From positions 13,516,001 to 13,580,000 of the forward strand of contig NC_135119.1 of NCBI RefSeq assembly GCF_050908995.1: a stretch of 64,000 nucleotides of DNA, read 5' to 3'. A model generated the notes under the pieces. It saw nothing but the letters and a program-made list of their open reading frames with translations. It made no database searches and was not told the origin of the DNA. Positions within the stretch are counted from its first letter, which is position 1. Each line of letters opens with the position of its first letter. A program made the position numbers and the translations under genes. Shown here one piece after another: positions 23,601 to 36,100 of this stretch. This stretch comes from Andrena cerasifolii. Taxonomy: Eukaryota; Arthropoda; Insecta; Hymenoptera; Andrenidae.

Positions 23601-24272
23601 TCCACTGCCCAAAATATTTTTAAACGCGATAAATTAATTGAGAGAACAGTTCTCGCGAACAATACACATTTAACATAAAGCACGTCAAATACATCGGCTC
23701 TCGTTTAATTAGTGAAGTTGACATGGTTGGATGTTCAAGGATAGATTCGTTTAAATGTATTAATATGTGACATAACGTTCACTAATAATCCTACAGCATG
23801 TGGTGGAGTTTGAAGTAAGTACAGTTGGCTAAAAATAAGTATCGTGCCAACAGCCATAATCTTCGTGGAAAGAAATTATCCTAAAGAATTATCCAAAGAA
23901 AGTTCCTCGAGGACTTAATCATGGAAACTAGGAAAAATACCAATTAGTCATAAAATACGTAAATCGTCTTTGATAATTAGGTTGTTAAAATCAATTTATC
24001 TAAAGGTTTATGTGGAATAATATAATACTAATGTATTTAAGTCCAGTGTACGTACAAAATTAATGATTTCTTACAAATTTTGCCAATATGAGCCTGAGAG
24101 TTGCGCATTATTACCGCTGCAATATTCCAAAAACTTCGGTGTAACTTCCATATTCCATTTGGCTTGATTCTTGCTTACAAACATTTGAATACTTTCATGC
24201 TTCACGAGACATTATACCCGCAACACCAGGAACTTGACATGAAATACATCAAACTTGCACTTTAATTGTATC
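20654..24272. other. Intergenic, AT-rich; no gene recognised
   Basis: There are no coding exons I can support. At 22600-22680 a TAGAGCTGTTC start followed by ACCTACCCGG and GGTACCG motifs may be one end of a hAT-like repeat. Confidence 0.35.
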
Positions 24273-25033
24273 TAGGGCTGGGACTATTTGTCGAATTTTT
24301 CGGTATTCGAACATTCGAATACTTCAGTTGCTCAATTATTTGGCGAATATAATCCGAATATCCAAGTATTCGAATACTATTCGAATATCCAATTATTCGA
24401 ATACTATTCGAATATCCAACTATTCGAATGCTATTCGAATATCCAACTATTCGAATACTATTCGAATATTTAACTATTCGAATACTGATGTATTCGAATA
24501 CTATTCGAATATTTAACTATTCGAATACTGATGTATTCGAATACTATTCGAATATTTAACTATTCGAATACTGATGTATTCGAATACTATTCGAATATTT
24601 AACTATTCGAATACTGATGTATTCGAACGGTATAATGTGAATTATAAATCAAGTTCTTTAGGTTTATTTGTCCGGATGAAATCTTGTAAGCTATCGAATA
24701 CTGATGTATTCGAATAGTTAAATATTCGAAGTTTATTACATCAGTATTCGAATAGTTAAATATTCGAAGTTTATTACATCAGTATTCGAATAGTTAAATA
24801 TTCGAAGTTTATTACATCAGTATTCGAATAGTTAAATATTCGAAGTTTATTACATCAGTATTCGAATAGTTAAATATTCGAAGTTTATTACATCAGTATT
24901 CGAATAGTTAAATATTCGAAGTTTATTCGTAGCATTCGAATACCTGTAAAATATTCGAATATTAAATTATTCGTAGCATTCGAATACCTGTAAAATATTC
25001 GAATATTAAATTATTCGAATAGTCCCAGCCCTA
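24273..25033. mobile_element. hAT-like element filled with TATTCGAATA palindrome arrays
   Basis: The termini TAGGGCTGGGACTATT and AATAGTCCCAGCCCTA are perfect inverted repeats. The flanks ATTGTATC (24265-24272) and ATTGTATG (25034-25041) match at 7 of 8 bases, a hAT-size duplication. The interior is almost wholly tandem repeats of ATTCGAATA-type palindromes: a unit of about 27 bp, then one of about 43 bp on the left, and one of about 38 bp in reverse orientation on the right. There is no ORF of its own. Confidence 0.88.
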
Positions 25034-28000
25034 ATTGTATGCAATATGATATATTTTGAACCTAATACCGTAAAGTAATAGTCACTGGATAATTTAAATT
25101 CAATACTAGAATATAACCGCGAACAATTTGATAGAATACAATAACAACCGTTGCAGATTTACAAACTTCCAATCACAAATACTCGAAACTTGCTACGCAA
25201 TTAATCAATTCTTTGATACTTATTATCTATCCATTGTGCTTCTGCAAACACATTACTCACAATTCCATTGGCGATAATAGTGAGCGTTACGCATTCTCCA
25301 AGAACAAGGTGACGGACAGTAGCAAGACTCGGTCGAAACGACCGAAAAATCCTCCCCCGATCTAATTCGGTATTCGCGCCTCGCACCGTGCTCCGGCGCA
25401 CTTGCCGCTCCAAGGAATTTGGCGGTTGCTTGTTGCTCCACGCAGTTTCCTCGCACGTTTCGCCCGCGTAGGACAGATAAACCGCGGAACGAACACGCAG
25501 TCTGGACTTTCTCCGAGCATCGCGTTGAACGCGGTAAAGAGGAAAGGAAGGGAGGGAAACGAGGAGAATGTATATGAAAACGTAAGAGAGTGAGAATGTA
25601 AGCGAAACAGAAAGTACTGATGGAGCCTGTATATACTGAATGCGTGCTGTATTTATAATATTATACACAATCTATACATATACATATATAAATATATACA
25701 TACGTATATTAATAACGTCGACCTAAAAGCAAACGTAACAACTAAAAACAGCGAAGAAAGTAACATTTGTCGATGGACCGATTAACCCCACTATAATTAT
25801 CGCGTTAATTTTACACGTAAATCGTCGTGCCACAAACTGTTTGTCATGGCACCTTAGTTTAGGCGTCTGGAATAACACGCTACGATGTAGCAACCCACGC
25901 AGGTGAAGACGAACGTTTCTACGCTCTCCGTTCGCTGGTTCGTGCCAATTGTTTTAGAATGGAACTCGAAACTCGCTTCGCAATCGCGTTATTTCCCATC
26001 GCGACATCAGACTGTCTTCTTTGGTGGCGCCCTCTGGCGGCCGAGTTCATTTGGACATCCGCCTTTCTCAGCCGCGAACGAGAACGTCGTCGCTCGTTAA
26101 TCTCTCACGCGCGGCAGAGACGCTTTTCGCTCTCCGAGCGATATACGTGTCGTCCGCTGCGCGACGTCGCAGCGTGCCGGACTTTTATTTTGCCCGGGGC
26201 CGCTGGCACGCGCGGCAAGTCGGTGGGAATTTGATCGATGAAGAAATCGAGAAGATGAACGTCGATTCGAGGGAGTTGCATTTGAAACTATGTTCGCGGA
26301 GTTCGCGTTGCAAAAGATTTCGCTTGGCAGTCATTGCTTCGCAGTTTAAGAGGGTATCTTCTGGGCAACTTCGAGTATCGTCTTGCGACTTGTTCAAAAA
26401 GCGCGCGCTGAACCGCGACACCGTTGTTCCCGTGCGTCTTCGCTGCGATTCGTGCGGCGAGAAATTCGCGCGGCGTTGTGCGCTCGTTCGAACCACGATG
26501 CTACGAACAGTCAATGAAATCAATGAAACCAATTCAAAAGTGTATTTGTTCCACGTTGGATCGATCGAGATCCATTTTCTAGAATCTGTAAATATATTGA
26601 CGAACGATAATAAAGAAATGTTGAAACTGCACTCTGTATATGTACACACTGTAGGCTACATATTTGGCGATCACTTTATATTATTGGGTTGTCGTATTAG
26701 CCCGATTTTTACTATTATTATTTACAGTAGGACCTTGCGGAGTAAATACGAATATGGATAAAATTCATTAAACATTCATTTTTCTTTTTTTTTGAGTTAC
26801 TGTAGATTTTAATAAATTTATTGATTGAAACTATTGGTGCTATTGTTATTATAGACATCACTGCTCTCCTCCGAGGAATTCGTTCGAGCGGGGAATTTCC
26901 GACTTCGGATTAAATGGGAAGTATAATTAAGGGTGAACTTCAGTAACATTCGAAATAAGCGAGAATCTTTGAAAGTTGGAGGGATGAATTTTTCTGCAAT
27001 AGTGAAATACCTCGCAAATTTTTAGAAAAATTTATTCGGTAGTCTTCTGAATTATTTAACTTTTAATTTAACGTTTATTCTTATGGGGAAACGCAATATT
27101 GAGAAATATAACTACAAAATTAAGAGTGAAATAGTAGGCCAAAGTTTTTGAAATTTTTTGTATAGAAATATCAAACACCGAACTATATTGTCACGAGAAT
27201 TCCGGACAATTGATTAATATCTTGGAAATTGATTAACTGTTGGCTAAGATTGTCACTGAAATTCATCCTTAAACAGGTAGTAATCATCACTGTTTTAACT
27301 TTTAAGCGTTTTCTTAACTGTCACTCTGTTTTTATTTTACAAATGCTTTGTTGCTTAGATAATTTTTTTCGAAACGTAACGATTGCGGAACGTTTTCGAA
27401 AATTGTTTTTATTAAATTGAAATATTTTTTGCGTACACTTGAGTAACAACTTTGAACGGTGCACTTCCTTTGAACAATCCAGTCCATTTATTTCGTACAT
27501 GGAAATCACTTTCAAAATTCCACTTTGGAATTTATTTGGAAACGCGATTCTTTATAATTAATTTGTCGTTTGTTTCTCTACTGGGCGAAATATAACTATA
27601 GGGTTTAGAATGATTAATAGAACTAAAGACATGTTACCATTTGTAAGCTTTGAATTCAGTAACACTTTTTTAATAATTCCATCGTTCATATTAGCAATAT
27701 GCCCACTTTAATTCTTTAAGAGGTGATACTCCTTCAAATCGTATAGGCAAAAATAATTGCAAATCCATGGTTACCCCTGTAAATGAATGGTGTACCAATT
27801 ATAGTAATTGTAAGTTCTAACACTACGAGTAATTTAAATCGGAAATATTTTTATCGCTCGCTATGGGAAAGAAATCCGACCCAGAATTATTAAATTTCGT
27901 ATTGCTACTCCTTTTTGCCTGATTTCTGTTGCTCAGTACTTGAATTTAGATTTTAATTGCAGATAAAAATAAACGTAGTGATTACCGCGTTTGAAATTCT

Positions 28001-28343
28001 CAGCCTTGCAAATAAATTGCGAATTACACGCTTAAATTTATCCCTTAATGTAAACATGCTCGATTTAAGCGAGAGTAGGTACTCCCTCCTCGAGGTAATT
28101 GAACAAGAAGTTACAGGCATTAACCGTTTTTTCGATTAAAAATCCTGCCTCGACAAACTTAATAATGTACATTTATTTTATCGATGCATTTTCCTTCAGT
28201 TTACGCTAACCACCTCGTTTATAAAGAAAACGAAGTTCTCGAATAAAAAAACAATAGTGATTCGTGCACCACTTTGCATGGCTTTTATAATTAACATATT
28301 TAAATTTCTAACTTTTTATCGTAGTTGGGTAGATCAAATTGTA
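25034..28343. other. Intergenic with a CpG-rich block (about 25900-26500)
   Basis: The block around 25900-26500 is richer in G+C and CpG than its surroundings and holds a 246-codon open frame (26021-26761 plus) without a recognisable domain. Such blocks can be promoters or 5' untranslated exons. The rest is AT-rich with a TA microsatellite near 25676-25710. Confidence 0.3.
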
Positions 28344-29542
28344 CTGCCCTCATTAGTTAAAACGTCCTATCTAGCATTTCGAAACATCCGAGAAAACTGA
28401 AGTTTAATCATTTCCTTTGTGCCGTCCTTGTTTTTCGTCATTTAATTTAAAAAATGTAGGTAGCCATTATTCGTAGCAGCCTAATATAATTTTTTGTCGC
28501 AGGTGTACCGGCATATAGTGTATTATTAACGTGGCAATTAATTAAACGTTTCAGATAGGATATTTTAAATTAGTAAAGAAAGCAAGGTAGGATATTTTAA
28601 TATAGCAAACACTTGAAATCGTATTTAATTCATAATTTTAAATGTACATCTTAAACAAAAATAACATTGACATAATCTAGGCAGTTGAGAATAAACATAC
28701 CAACATAAACATATACACATAACTTAAACATAAGAACAAATTAAACATAGCCATGAACATAACGACTTAAATAATAATCATCATCGTCATTATTAATTAG
28801 ACACTTTTAATGATTCCCAAAAGGCAAGGCGATTTGCTGGCATGATTGGCTTCAATTTCGTAATTAAATTTTCTTTTCTCTCCGCTGAAGTTCCATTGAA
28901 CTCTGGCTTTTGATTTCGATAACTTAGTTTTCATTGCTTTTGCATTAAGAAAATTGAACTCCTTAAATTCGGCAGAAAAATCATTTTTATATTTTAAGAT
29001 TTTTCCCCCTCTTGACAATTGAACAGATACAAAATCATGACGATATGGTCTAGGAGATTTTTTTTTAATTTGTGCTGAGAAGTGAAGTCTTCCCAATCAA
29101 AAAAATTATTGATGTCCATTTCACAAACGTCTACTTTGGAAGAATGTACCTCTTGCACAGCACATTTAAAATCAAACACCTTACGTTTTCTTTTTAAAGA
29201 AAGTTCCACCTGCTGGTGGAAGGAATCGACAGACATGAATATCCAGCCTCAAAATATTTAACTTCTGAGCATACATGTTACAATAAAGTGTCCTATCTGC
29301 ATTTCAGATGTAAACTTAGGACAATCTATTTTACTAGATAATACACAGGACATTATAAACTAGTAAAACGATCTGGAAAGCAGTTAGGATGAATATATTA
29401 GACTGTTTCTAGGTTTCTACGAAGCACGTAGGGTTTTCTAACTTTACCTAAAAGGTAAAAGACGTGTGGAACTACAAATATTTCAACATATCTTGAAAAA
29501 TGAAAAAAAAGCTAGATAGGACGTTTCAACTAAGGAGAGCAG
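28344..29542 (-). mobile_element. TIR element with TGTA duplication and unrecognised ORF, 1199 bp
   Basis: Inverted ends of about 33 bp: CTGCCCTCATTAGTTAAAAC followed by GTCCTATCTAGC on the left, and CTGCTCTCCTTAGTTGAAAC followed by the same GTCCTATCTAGC on the complement of the right end. TGTA stands on both sides (28340-28343, 29543-29546). A decayed minus-strand reading frame lies inside (28797-29236). A 4-bp duplication does not fit hAT, Tc1 or Transib. Confidence 0.75.
28797..29236 (-). pseudogene. Decayed ORF inside the 1.2-kb TIR element, unknown family
   Basis: Two minus-strand open frames (28994-29236 and 28797-29096) overlap and can be read as one product of about 145 aa if a frameshift in the T8 run near 29060 is allowed. 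The N-terminal part has a basic stretch SLKRKRK, then acidic EMDINNFFDWEDF; the C-terminal part is rich in K, F and N (NAKAMKTKLSKSKARVQW). I do not recognise a transposase domain. Its place between matched inverted ends suggests a remnant of the element's own protein. Confidence 0.4.
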
Positions 29543-29552
29543 TGTAGGTATA

Positions 29553-29572
29553 CTACTCTCTCTCTCTCTCTT
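29553..29572 (+). repeat. (CT)n microsatellite
   Basis: A run of CT dinucleotides directly follows the right end of the 1.2-kb TIR element. Confidence 0.85.
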
Positions 29573-30110
29573 TGGACTCCAATTTGCTTATTCTTTTTGC
29601 AACGAGTATTTCCATGTAATCAATTTCATTTTGCTTTCGCTACTGTACCTTAAAACTTAAGAAATATTTAAAAATATCGTTTAAGAATTTTTTCGTTTCT
29701 ACCAGAAATGGCGCTATAAATGTTTCCTAGATCTCATTTTCCAATTACGCGAAATTCCGCCGTTTCCTGCGGCGTCGTTCGATCTTTGCAAATAAAAATC
29801 CTGCCGTTCTTGTTCAACACCGTCGATTGACGAGTATCGATGCAGCGCTATGCGACCACAACCGCAGCAACCGGCGATACCTCTGGCAATAACGATCGTG
29901 CAAACCATTCACAAACATTACACGCTTCTATGGCATCGAAGCGATCCGGTTGTTCTCGATATGTATGCATTTGTAAATTGTCGTTCATACGCGAGAAGCG
30001 TTGATGCACGAATCACTACGAAATCATCGATCGCCGCCTAAACGTTTGTCCGCATCCGTTTCCAATTTTCCGCGCAGCCACCAATAAATAAAGGCGCGAA
30101 CGGAACGCCG

Positions 30111-30649
30111 CACAGTGGTACGTAATGACATTTTTTGTTCAAATCACCCTACAGGTCGTAATTTTTCAGGAAACTTGACGACTTCTTTTTTGAATTCTTC
30201 GCAATTAAATTCTCTATCGATCTGTCCGGCCGAAATGTTGAATTTCGTTGCTAATTTTTTTTATATTTAGCGAATTATACAGCACTTTTCGAAGATCAGT
30301 ATCTGTGGGCTTATTTGGCCACCTGTCCCGAATTTAAAGTCAGATTTTCGAAATTGAAGGTGGTGAATCCAATATAGTTGACTTTTCTGACTCAATATTG
30401 ACGAATAGGATTTTTAACGTTTGATATTTTTAAACACGTGCATAAACAAAGACACAGATACTGATCTTCGAAAAGTGCTGTACAATTCGCTAAATATAAA
30501 AAAAATCAGCAACGAAATTCAAAATTTCGGCCGGACAGATCGATAGAGAAATTAATTGCGAGGAGTTTAAAAAAGAAGTCGTCAAGTTATCTGGAAAATT
30601 ACGACCTGTAGGGTGATTTGAACGAAAAATGTCATTACGTACCACTGTG
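30111..30649. mobile_element. Transib-like foldback element, 539 bp
   Basis: The ends are CACAGTGGTACGTAATGACA and its exact complement, so the first seven bases CACAGTG equal the RSS heptamer. CGCCG stands on both sides (30106-30110 and 30650-30654), a 5-bp GC-rich duplication as known for Transib. The arms are about 200 bp each and share CGATCTGTCCGGCCG-like and GATACTGATCTTCG-like blocks. There is no transposase. Confidence 0.85.
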
Positions 30650-30654
30650 CGCCG

Positions 30655-33600
30655 GGGTGGTTTAAATTCTGTAACTACATGCATATATGCAGGAACTTAC
30701 GCAAGCGTATCCAGAGGATCGAGCGGCACTTGTTTCAAGCAAATGAAAATAACACTGTGCAAAGTGTGAAAAGAAATGTTTATTCTACCTGGAATGATAT
30801 TGCGGTTTGCAAACCGTTCGATAACGGCTTGGAAACCCGGGTTTGTTACGATGTGGATTAAAGAATAATAGCCGCGTGATTTCGAAAGTCTGATCTGCGC
30901 AAATTTTTTGTATGGCAATCTTGAAATCAATTGAAAAATGAAGTGGTTGCTTTAAATAACAGAAAGAGCAGAACACAGAGTACAGTAAATATTTGTTAAC
31001 ACTTGTAATACGAACGCAATAAATCGAACATTTACCGTTCTTTGGTCGCCAACAACTCATGAAGCCATGCATAATAAACTGTTGAAGCGGTCCATGTATT
31101 CGAGTCTGAGGAATTCTAATAAACGTAATTACAAGATCGATCATTTCGACCGAACATCGGCAGCTGCCCTCGAAATGGCCCATTGGCTCGCCACAGGAAA
31201 AAGATCCCCGACCGCATTTAGAAGTCCAACACGCCTCACAAATGTCCGCGCAGACGTACAAACGTGTTCATTAATTTTTTTTTCCTCATCGCAACGTCCC
31301 CTTTACCAGCTTTCCCATCCTTGCTGGTCGTTTTACTTTCCCCGTTCTTCACCTTATCTGAAAAAGACGACGCAGGCGAGCGTCCCAGGAATGTTCCAGT
31401 ATCACTGTGCTTGTCTTAATTTTCTTAAGGTTTGCAAATGTCACGTACAAGGTGGTCACAAAAATGTTGGACACTTTTTCAATATTGGTCACCTAGTGAG
31501 TCTGGGATGGTGACACAAACGGTTTCCTCTACTCTCATCATCTCATAGTATTTAATAATTTTATTATATTCATATTTATGCGCGCCTTTATTTTATTTAC
31601 TGCTGGTTATTGTTCGACGCTATTAACAATTTACTATCCGCACTGTAATTATTATTATTGTCCTATCTACTAATAACATTAAAGTAACCACCAAGCAAAT
31701 CTTCTCGTCGCTACTCGCACAAGTTGGTGACACGATACAATACAGCAAAATATAATAACTTTTATTATTTGTCTAATCGCGTATCATTATACGTGTTTAT
31801 TATAAGCTCGAATAAATTACAATACGCCAGCAGGAAATCATAAAGGAAACAGAAGTGTGTATCAAAAATGATGGAGTAAAGGATGAGGCACAGTGGAGAC
31901 AGATCACGCTACTATAAAATCTGACGTTACATTCTGATTTCCGTCATTCTGGTTTCTGTTGCGCGTTAGGTATCAGAGACTTTCGTGCCACTCAGAACGC
32001 GTAATTCAATTTGAGCCTCCGTAATCGCGTTTGCGGCGTGATTAACAGAATTGCTCGCCATTAATCGCGCTCCCAGCAATTACATTAGACACCGATACCC
32101 GCCGAAGGCTTTCTCTGTTCAGCCACTAATAATCGCCATGGATTTATCGAGCCCGCTGTTCCACGAGCGACTGGATGTACCGTAATTTACGGCATCAGGG
32201 AACGTTTTTCCCTCTGGCCCGGCCAGAAATGCATCAGGTGTTGGTGAAAAATTTATACGACGTACGTATGATCTTCTAAATTCACTAAGATGCCTGAGAC
32301 AAGTAATGTTAATTGCACTTTGCTGTATCTCCTTAATCCTGACTGTTTCTGTTCTCGAAGCGCGTAAACAAATAATGTAAAAACTACGCGATGCTAAGTC
32401 GAAGGCTGTGGAATCGCTAGTGAAACGATCGAAACTTGAAATTGTAAGCAGATACGGGTGAAAAAGTAAGTTCATGTGTGCGTGACGCGTGTAAATGCAA
32501 GCAGGTGGGGTGCAATGTATATGGATGTACCGCGACTTATACGTAAATATAAATGTTATATATCTATACATATGAACCTGCTGCTATAAGCGTTACGAGG
32601 GATCAAACAAATTATGAATTATTATCAACTGATATGTCGTTCAGGTGCGCTCGTCTAACAATTCCAACGGCAATGTAAGAAGAAGGAAGTGTTTACGAGT
32701 AAATGGGGAATAAAACATTACGCAACAACTATTGAATATGTTCAATGACCTGATACAAATAATCTCTTTTAAACAAATTTTTACAGATATATAAATTACA
32801 AGATCGTACGTAAAGCAGGTGAAGGCATTAAATTTCTTAATTAATTTCTCCTACAATTATGTAGCTGCGATTTTTTTAGTATATATCACTGTTTCTTATT
32901 AGTAAACCGCCATTTAAATGACAGAAATCTTACAAATGTCACATCTAATCATATCCATAAATCCATAGTAAAATGAAGAAGCTGTGAGAAGATACAAAAG
33001 GTTGAAGTAGTAGTTTTGCCTTGCGCGTTTATTCGCCTAGTTATTTTCACTATTAAATCTTTTAATTTTAATTTGTAATTTTAATTACATTCTGGATGTT
33101 TTTAGTTTCATTCAGGTTTAGCTTCAAATTTGTGTTAATTTTGAATGGATTTCTTTCCTGGGAGAACTTAGGGCATGCCAGCAAAACATGTTCTATGCTT
33201 AAAGGTGTTTTACAAGACTCACATTCAGGGGGGGCTGCTTAGTTATTAAATATTCATGGGTCAGTCGCGAATGAGCGGTACGAAGATGCACTTAATGTTC
33301 TACATCACTCCTAATGGCAGTAATATTACCCAGAAGTTTGCTAATATACGTGTCTATTTATTCTATGAATTTCATGGAAAAGTTGTAAGTTCAAACAGTC
33401 AGCTACTGGGACCAACGTAGTTATTAAATGAGGAGAAAAAAAATGTAGCAAAACTGACACGTTTATATGTAGTGAAAGGAATCCCCATGATATTGTTTGC
33501 GTTTGCTCCTTCATAAATCATCAAGTTTTGCACTCAAATAACCCAAAACTTTCGAAGCTTCTGCTTCTGATCCCTTCACCCACCATTCTTGGTTACCTCC

Positions 33601-34476
33601 CGACATTTCTCGCACATTCTAATATACTTCTGACAGTGGGAGGCAGAGGAACTGTCCCAAAGAACATTTCTTAGGAAGTGCCTAACTAAAGGTTCAAACT
33701 TCGAATAACCCGACCGTGAAGTTAAACACTTTTCCATCGACATTCTTTGAGATACAAATGGAGTCGAGAACTAGCCTTAAAAACGAGAACTAGCGATTAA
33801 AAAATGGAATAAATTACAATCACCCCGAAATTTAATGTAAATGAGAAAACAATATTCGTATCTTCTGTTTCGCAGTAATTACTTTTTTTTTGTTTTATGC
33901 GATTGGATGATAAATATACTTGAAATCGCAAAATTAAATTCAAAGTACTGTCTTAATGTATGGGACGTAAAAATTGTATAATCCAACAAACTTATTGGTG
34001 CTACAATACCTTTTTTGTGCTTTTGAAAGAGACTATGATAATTTTCGAGTGAAAGTTAGACACCCGGTGTCAATACCCAGCACTAAAATCGAGGGATACG
34101 ATGTTTTTACTAATGCGCAGTCGCGATAAGTGGAGTGCACGGAAGTATGCAAATGTTATGAGTACCCCAGCTGGTGCGAAACAATTAACACTCAATTTAG
34201 CTGCGGATAACGGAAACGTTGCGTGGAACATATAAAACAGCGATAAATATTTTCCTTTTCAATCGACTTGCGCTTCGACATGTTTCCGCGAACCGTTTTC
34301 CACCCCGTAACTGTGTTCACGCAGTAACAGTATAGATTAACGAGAATTACGACCTCCTGTTTGCAGCCCTAACTACTCCTAAACGTCACACGATTAAACT
34401 TTATTATGGAACCTAAGACGCAGGTTTTGCAACGCCCTTGCGATGCAATTTAAAAGGATGCCTGTAATATTCGCTT
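30655..34476. other. Intergenic, AT-rich, with one LINE fragment
   Basis: Apart from the fragment at 33080-33310 I see no supported feature. Open frames of 148-158 codons near 30785-31513 overlap on both strands and have no domain. Confidence 0.35.
33080..33310 (-). pseudogene. Non-LTR retrotransposon ORF2 C-terminal fragment
   Basis: The complement reads HSRLTHEYLITKQPP, then after a one-base slip in a C7 run PPECESCKTPLSIEHVLLACP and further to SQERNPF. The RLTH motif and the C-x2-C-x7-H-x4-C spacing are typical of the tail after the RNase H region of Jockey/I-type LINEs. The fragment has at least one stop and one frameshift. Confidence 0.8.
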
Positions 34477-35204
34477 TTAAGGGGGTAGGTTACCCTCAAC
34501 AGCCCGAAATCAGGCCCTTCTTCAAACGCACATTCTGAAGTAATAAATGAATACAGAGATAATTTTTGTTTTACTTTTCAAGCGTCATTTCGTTGACTTT
34601 AATGCGCAAAAAGAAAATTTTAAATATATTTATAGGGAAAAAAGTTATAAATATAAATGTGAGAACGTGTACGCGATGCACCGTTTGATGGTGAACACGT
34701 TTCTGGACAGGTGAAGTACTTAAAACACAAAGTGAAGGCATTTTTATAATCTGTAAGACAGTATCCATCTTGCGCAGGAAGCAAAATTTTGTTAAACAAA
34801 TTAATACAATTTTTGTATCGATGTTTCTGATTTTTTCCTTTTTTGTAGGAAAAATATTTTTTATCTTTTTTTAAGAATTTATATTAAAAATGTGCTCCCA
34901 ATAGATGGAGCGGAATAGTTTCCTGCAGCTCCCTGTAAATTTTCATTCAAATCGTTCGAGCGGTTTTCGAGATTTTATGTTCGCCGTTTTGGAAAACGTA
35001 GTTTCTGGGAAATCGCGTTTAAAGTTGGACATCGTTAACCGATCTCATGTGCAGGCTCGTATATTTTTTACTGCAATTCCTTCATTTTTTAGAATTTCGA
35101 TGCTCGATTGCGCTTAAAATACGTAGAAAAGATCTAGGTAGCGGAATATTCGAACATCCTGAAAACCAATTTTCGAAAATTTTGAGGGTAACCTACCTTC
35201 TTAA
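34477..35204. mobile_element. TTAA-flanked element, 728 bp (GGGGGTAGGTTACC family)
   Basis: It starts TTAAGGGGGTAGGTTACCCT and ends with the near complement GGGTAACCTACCTTCTTAA. It shares internal phrases (GATGCACCGTTTGATGGTGA; GAGCGGTTTTCGAGATTTTA) with the copy at 41475-41939 and its ends with 45834-46032. Confidence 0.78.
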
Positions 35205-35589
35205 ATTGGGGTAAATATAGGTTATGGAACATTATCCTTGGGAACCAGAGACACCTCCGCGAATTTAATGAAGTTTCCAAACCCTTCGAAATAATTCAGA
35301 TTTAGGGTACATTTGACTCTCCTCTGGGAAGACGCGCACGAAATCGATCATATTACACAATTCCAGCACAGTTATGTTCCCCTTCCGAGGAACTACTGAC
35401 AATGAGTTTGTTTAGTAGGGCAGCATAATGTTCCTGCTTCCTGATAACGTCATTGTTAAAGTTGCTGACGTAATCAAGTCTAAAACTTCCGATTTCGTGA
35501 AAACATAAAAAATGACTGAAAAATAATGTAGCTACTCTCTTCACTAATTTCTTGTTAAATTTGTTATATCTTAGGGATTTTAAGTTTGT

Positions 35590-36100
35590 AAAAACCTATT
35601 ACAATATATTAAATAATATATTGTATAATATATTAAATGATATATTGTATAATATATTAAATAATATATTTATAATATATTAGTAATATATTGTATAATA
35701 TATTAGTAATATATTGTATAATATATTAGTAATATATTGTATAATATATTAGTAATATATTGTATAATATATTAAATAATATATTAAAAATATATTTAAA
35801 AATATATTAAATAATATATTAAATAATATATTAAATATTATATTAAAAATATATTAAATAATATATTAAATAATATATTAAATATTGTATTAAAAATATA
35901 TTAAGTAATATATTAAAAATATATTAAGTAATATATTAAAAATATATTAAGTAATATATTAAAAATATATTAAGTAATATATTAAATAATATATTAAAAA
36001 TATATTAAATAATATATTAAAAATATATTAAAAATATATTAAATAATATATTAAAAATATATTAAATAATATATTAAATAATATATTGTAATAGGTTTTT
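35590..36100. repeat. AT satellite of AATATATTA units with inverted ends
   Basis: About 510 bp made almost wholly of TAATATATT-type units: first TTGTATAATATATTAGTAA-like, later TTAAATAATATATTAAAAA-like. Both outer ends carry AAAACCTATTACAATATATT in inverted orientation, so the whole has the layout of a TIR element. Confidence 0.85.

Noticed and set aside
24288..24516. Repetitive open frames with NSNTIRISNY-like words
   Set aside because: They are translations of the TATTCGAATA satellite inside the hAT-like element.
30785..31513. 158- and 148-codon open frames on opposite strands
   Set aside because: They overlap each other, neither has a domain, and the plus frame runs into repeat-like sequence.
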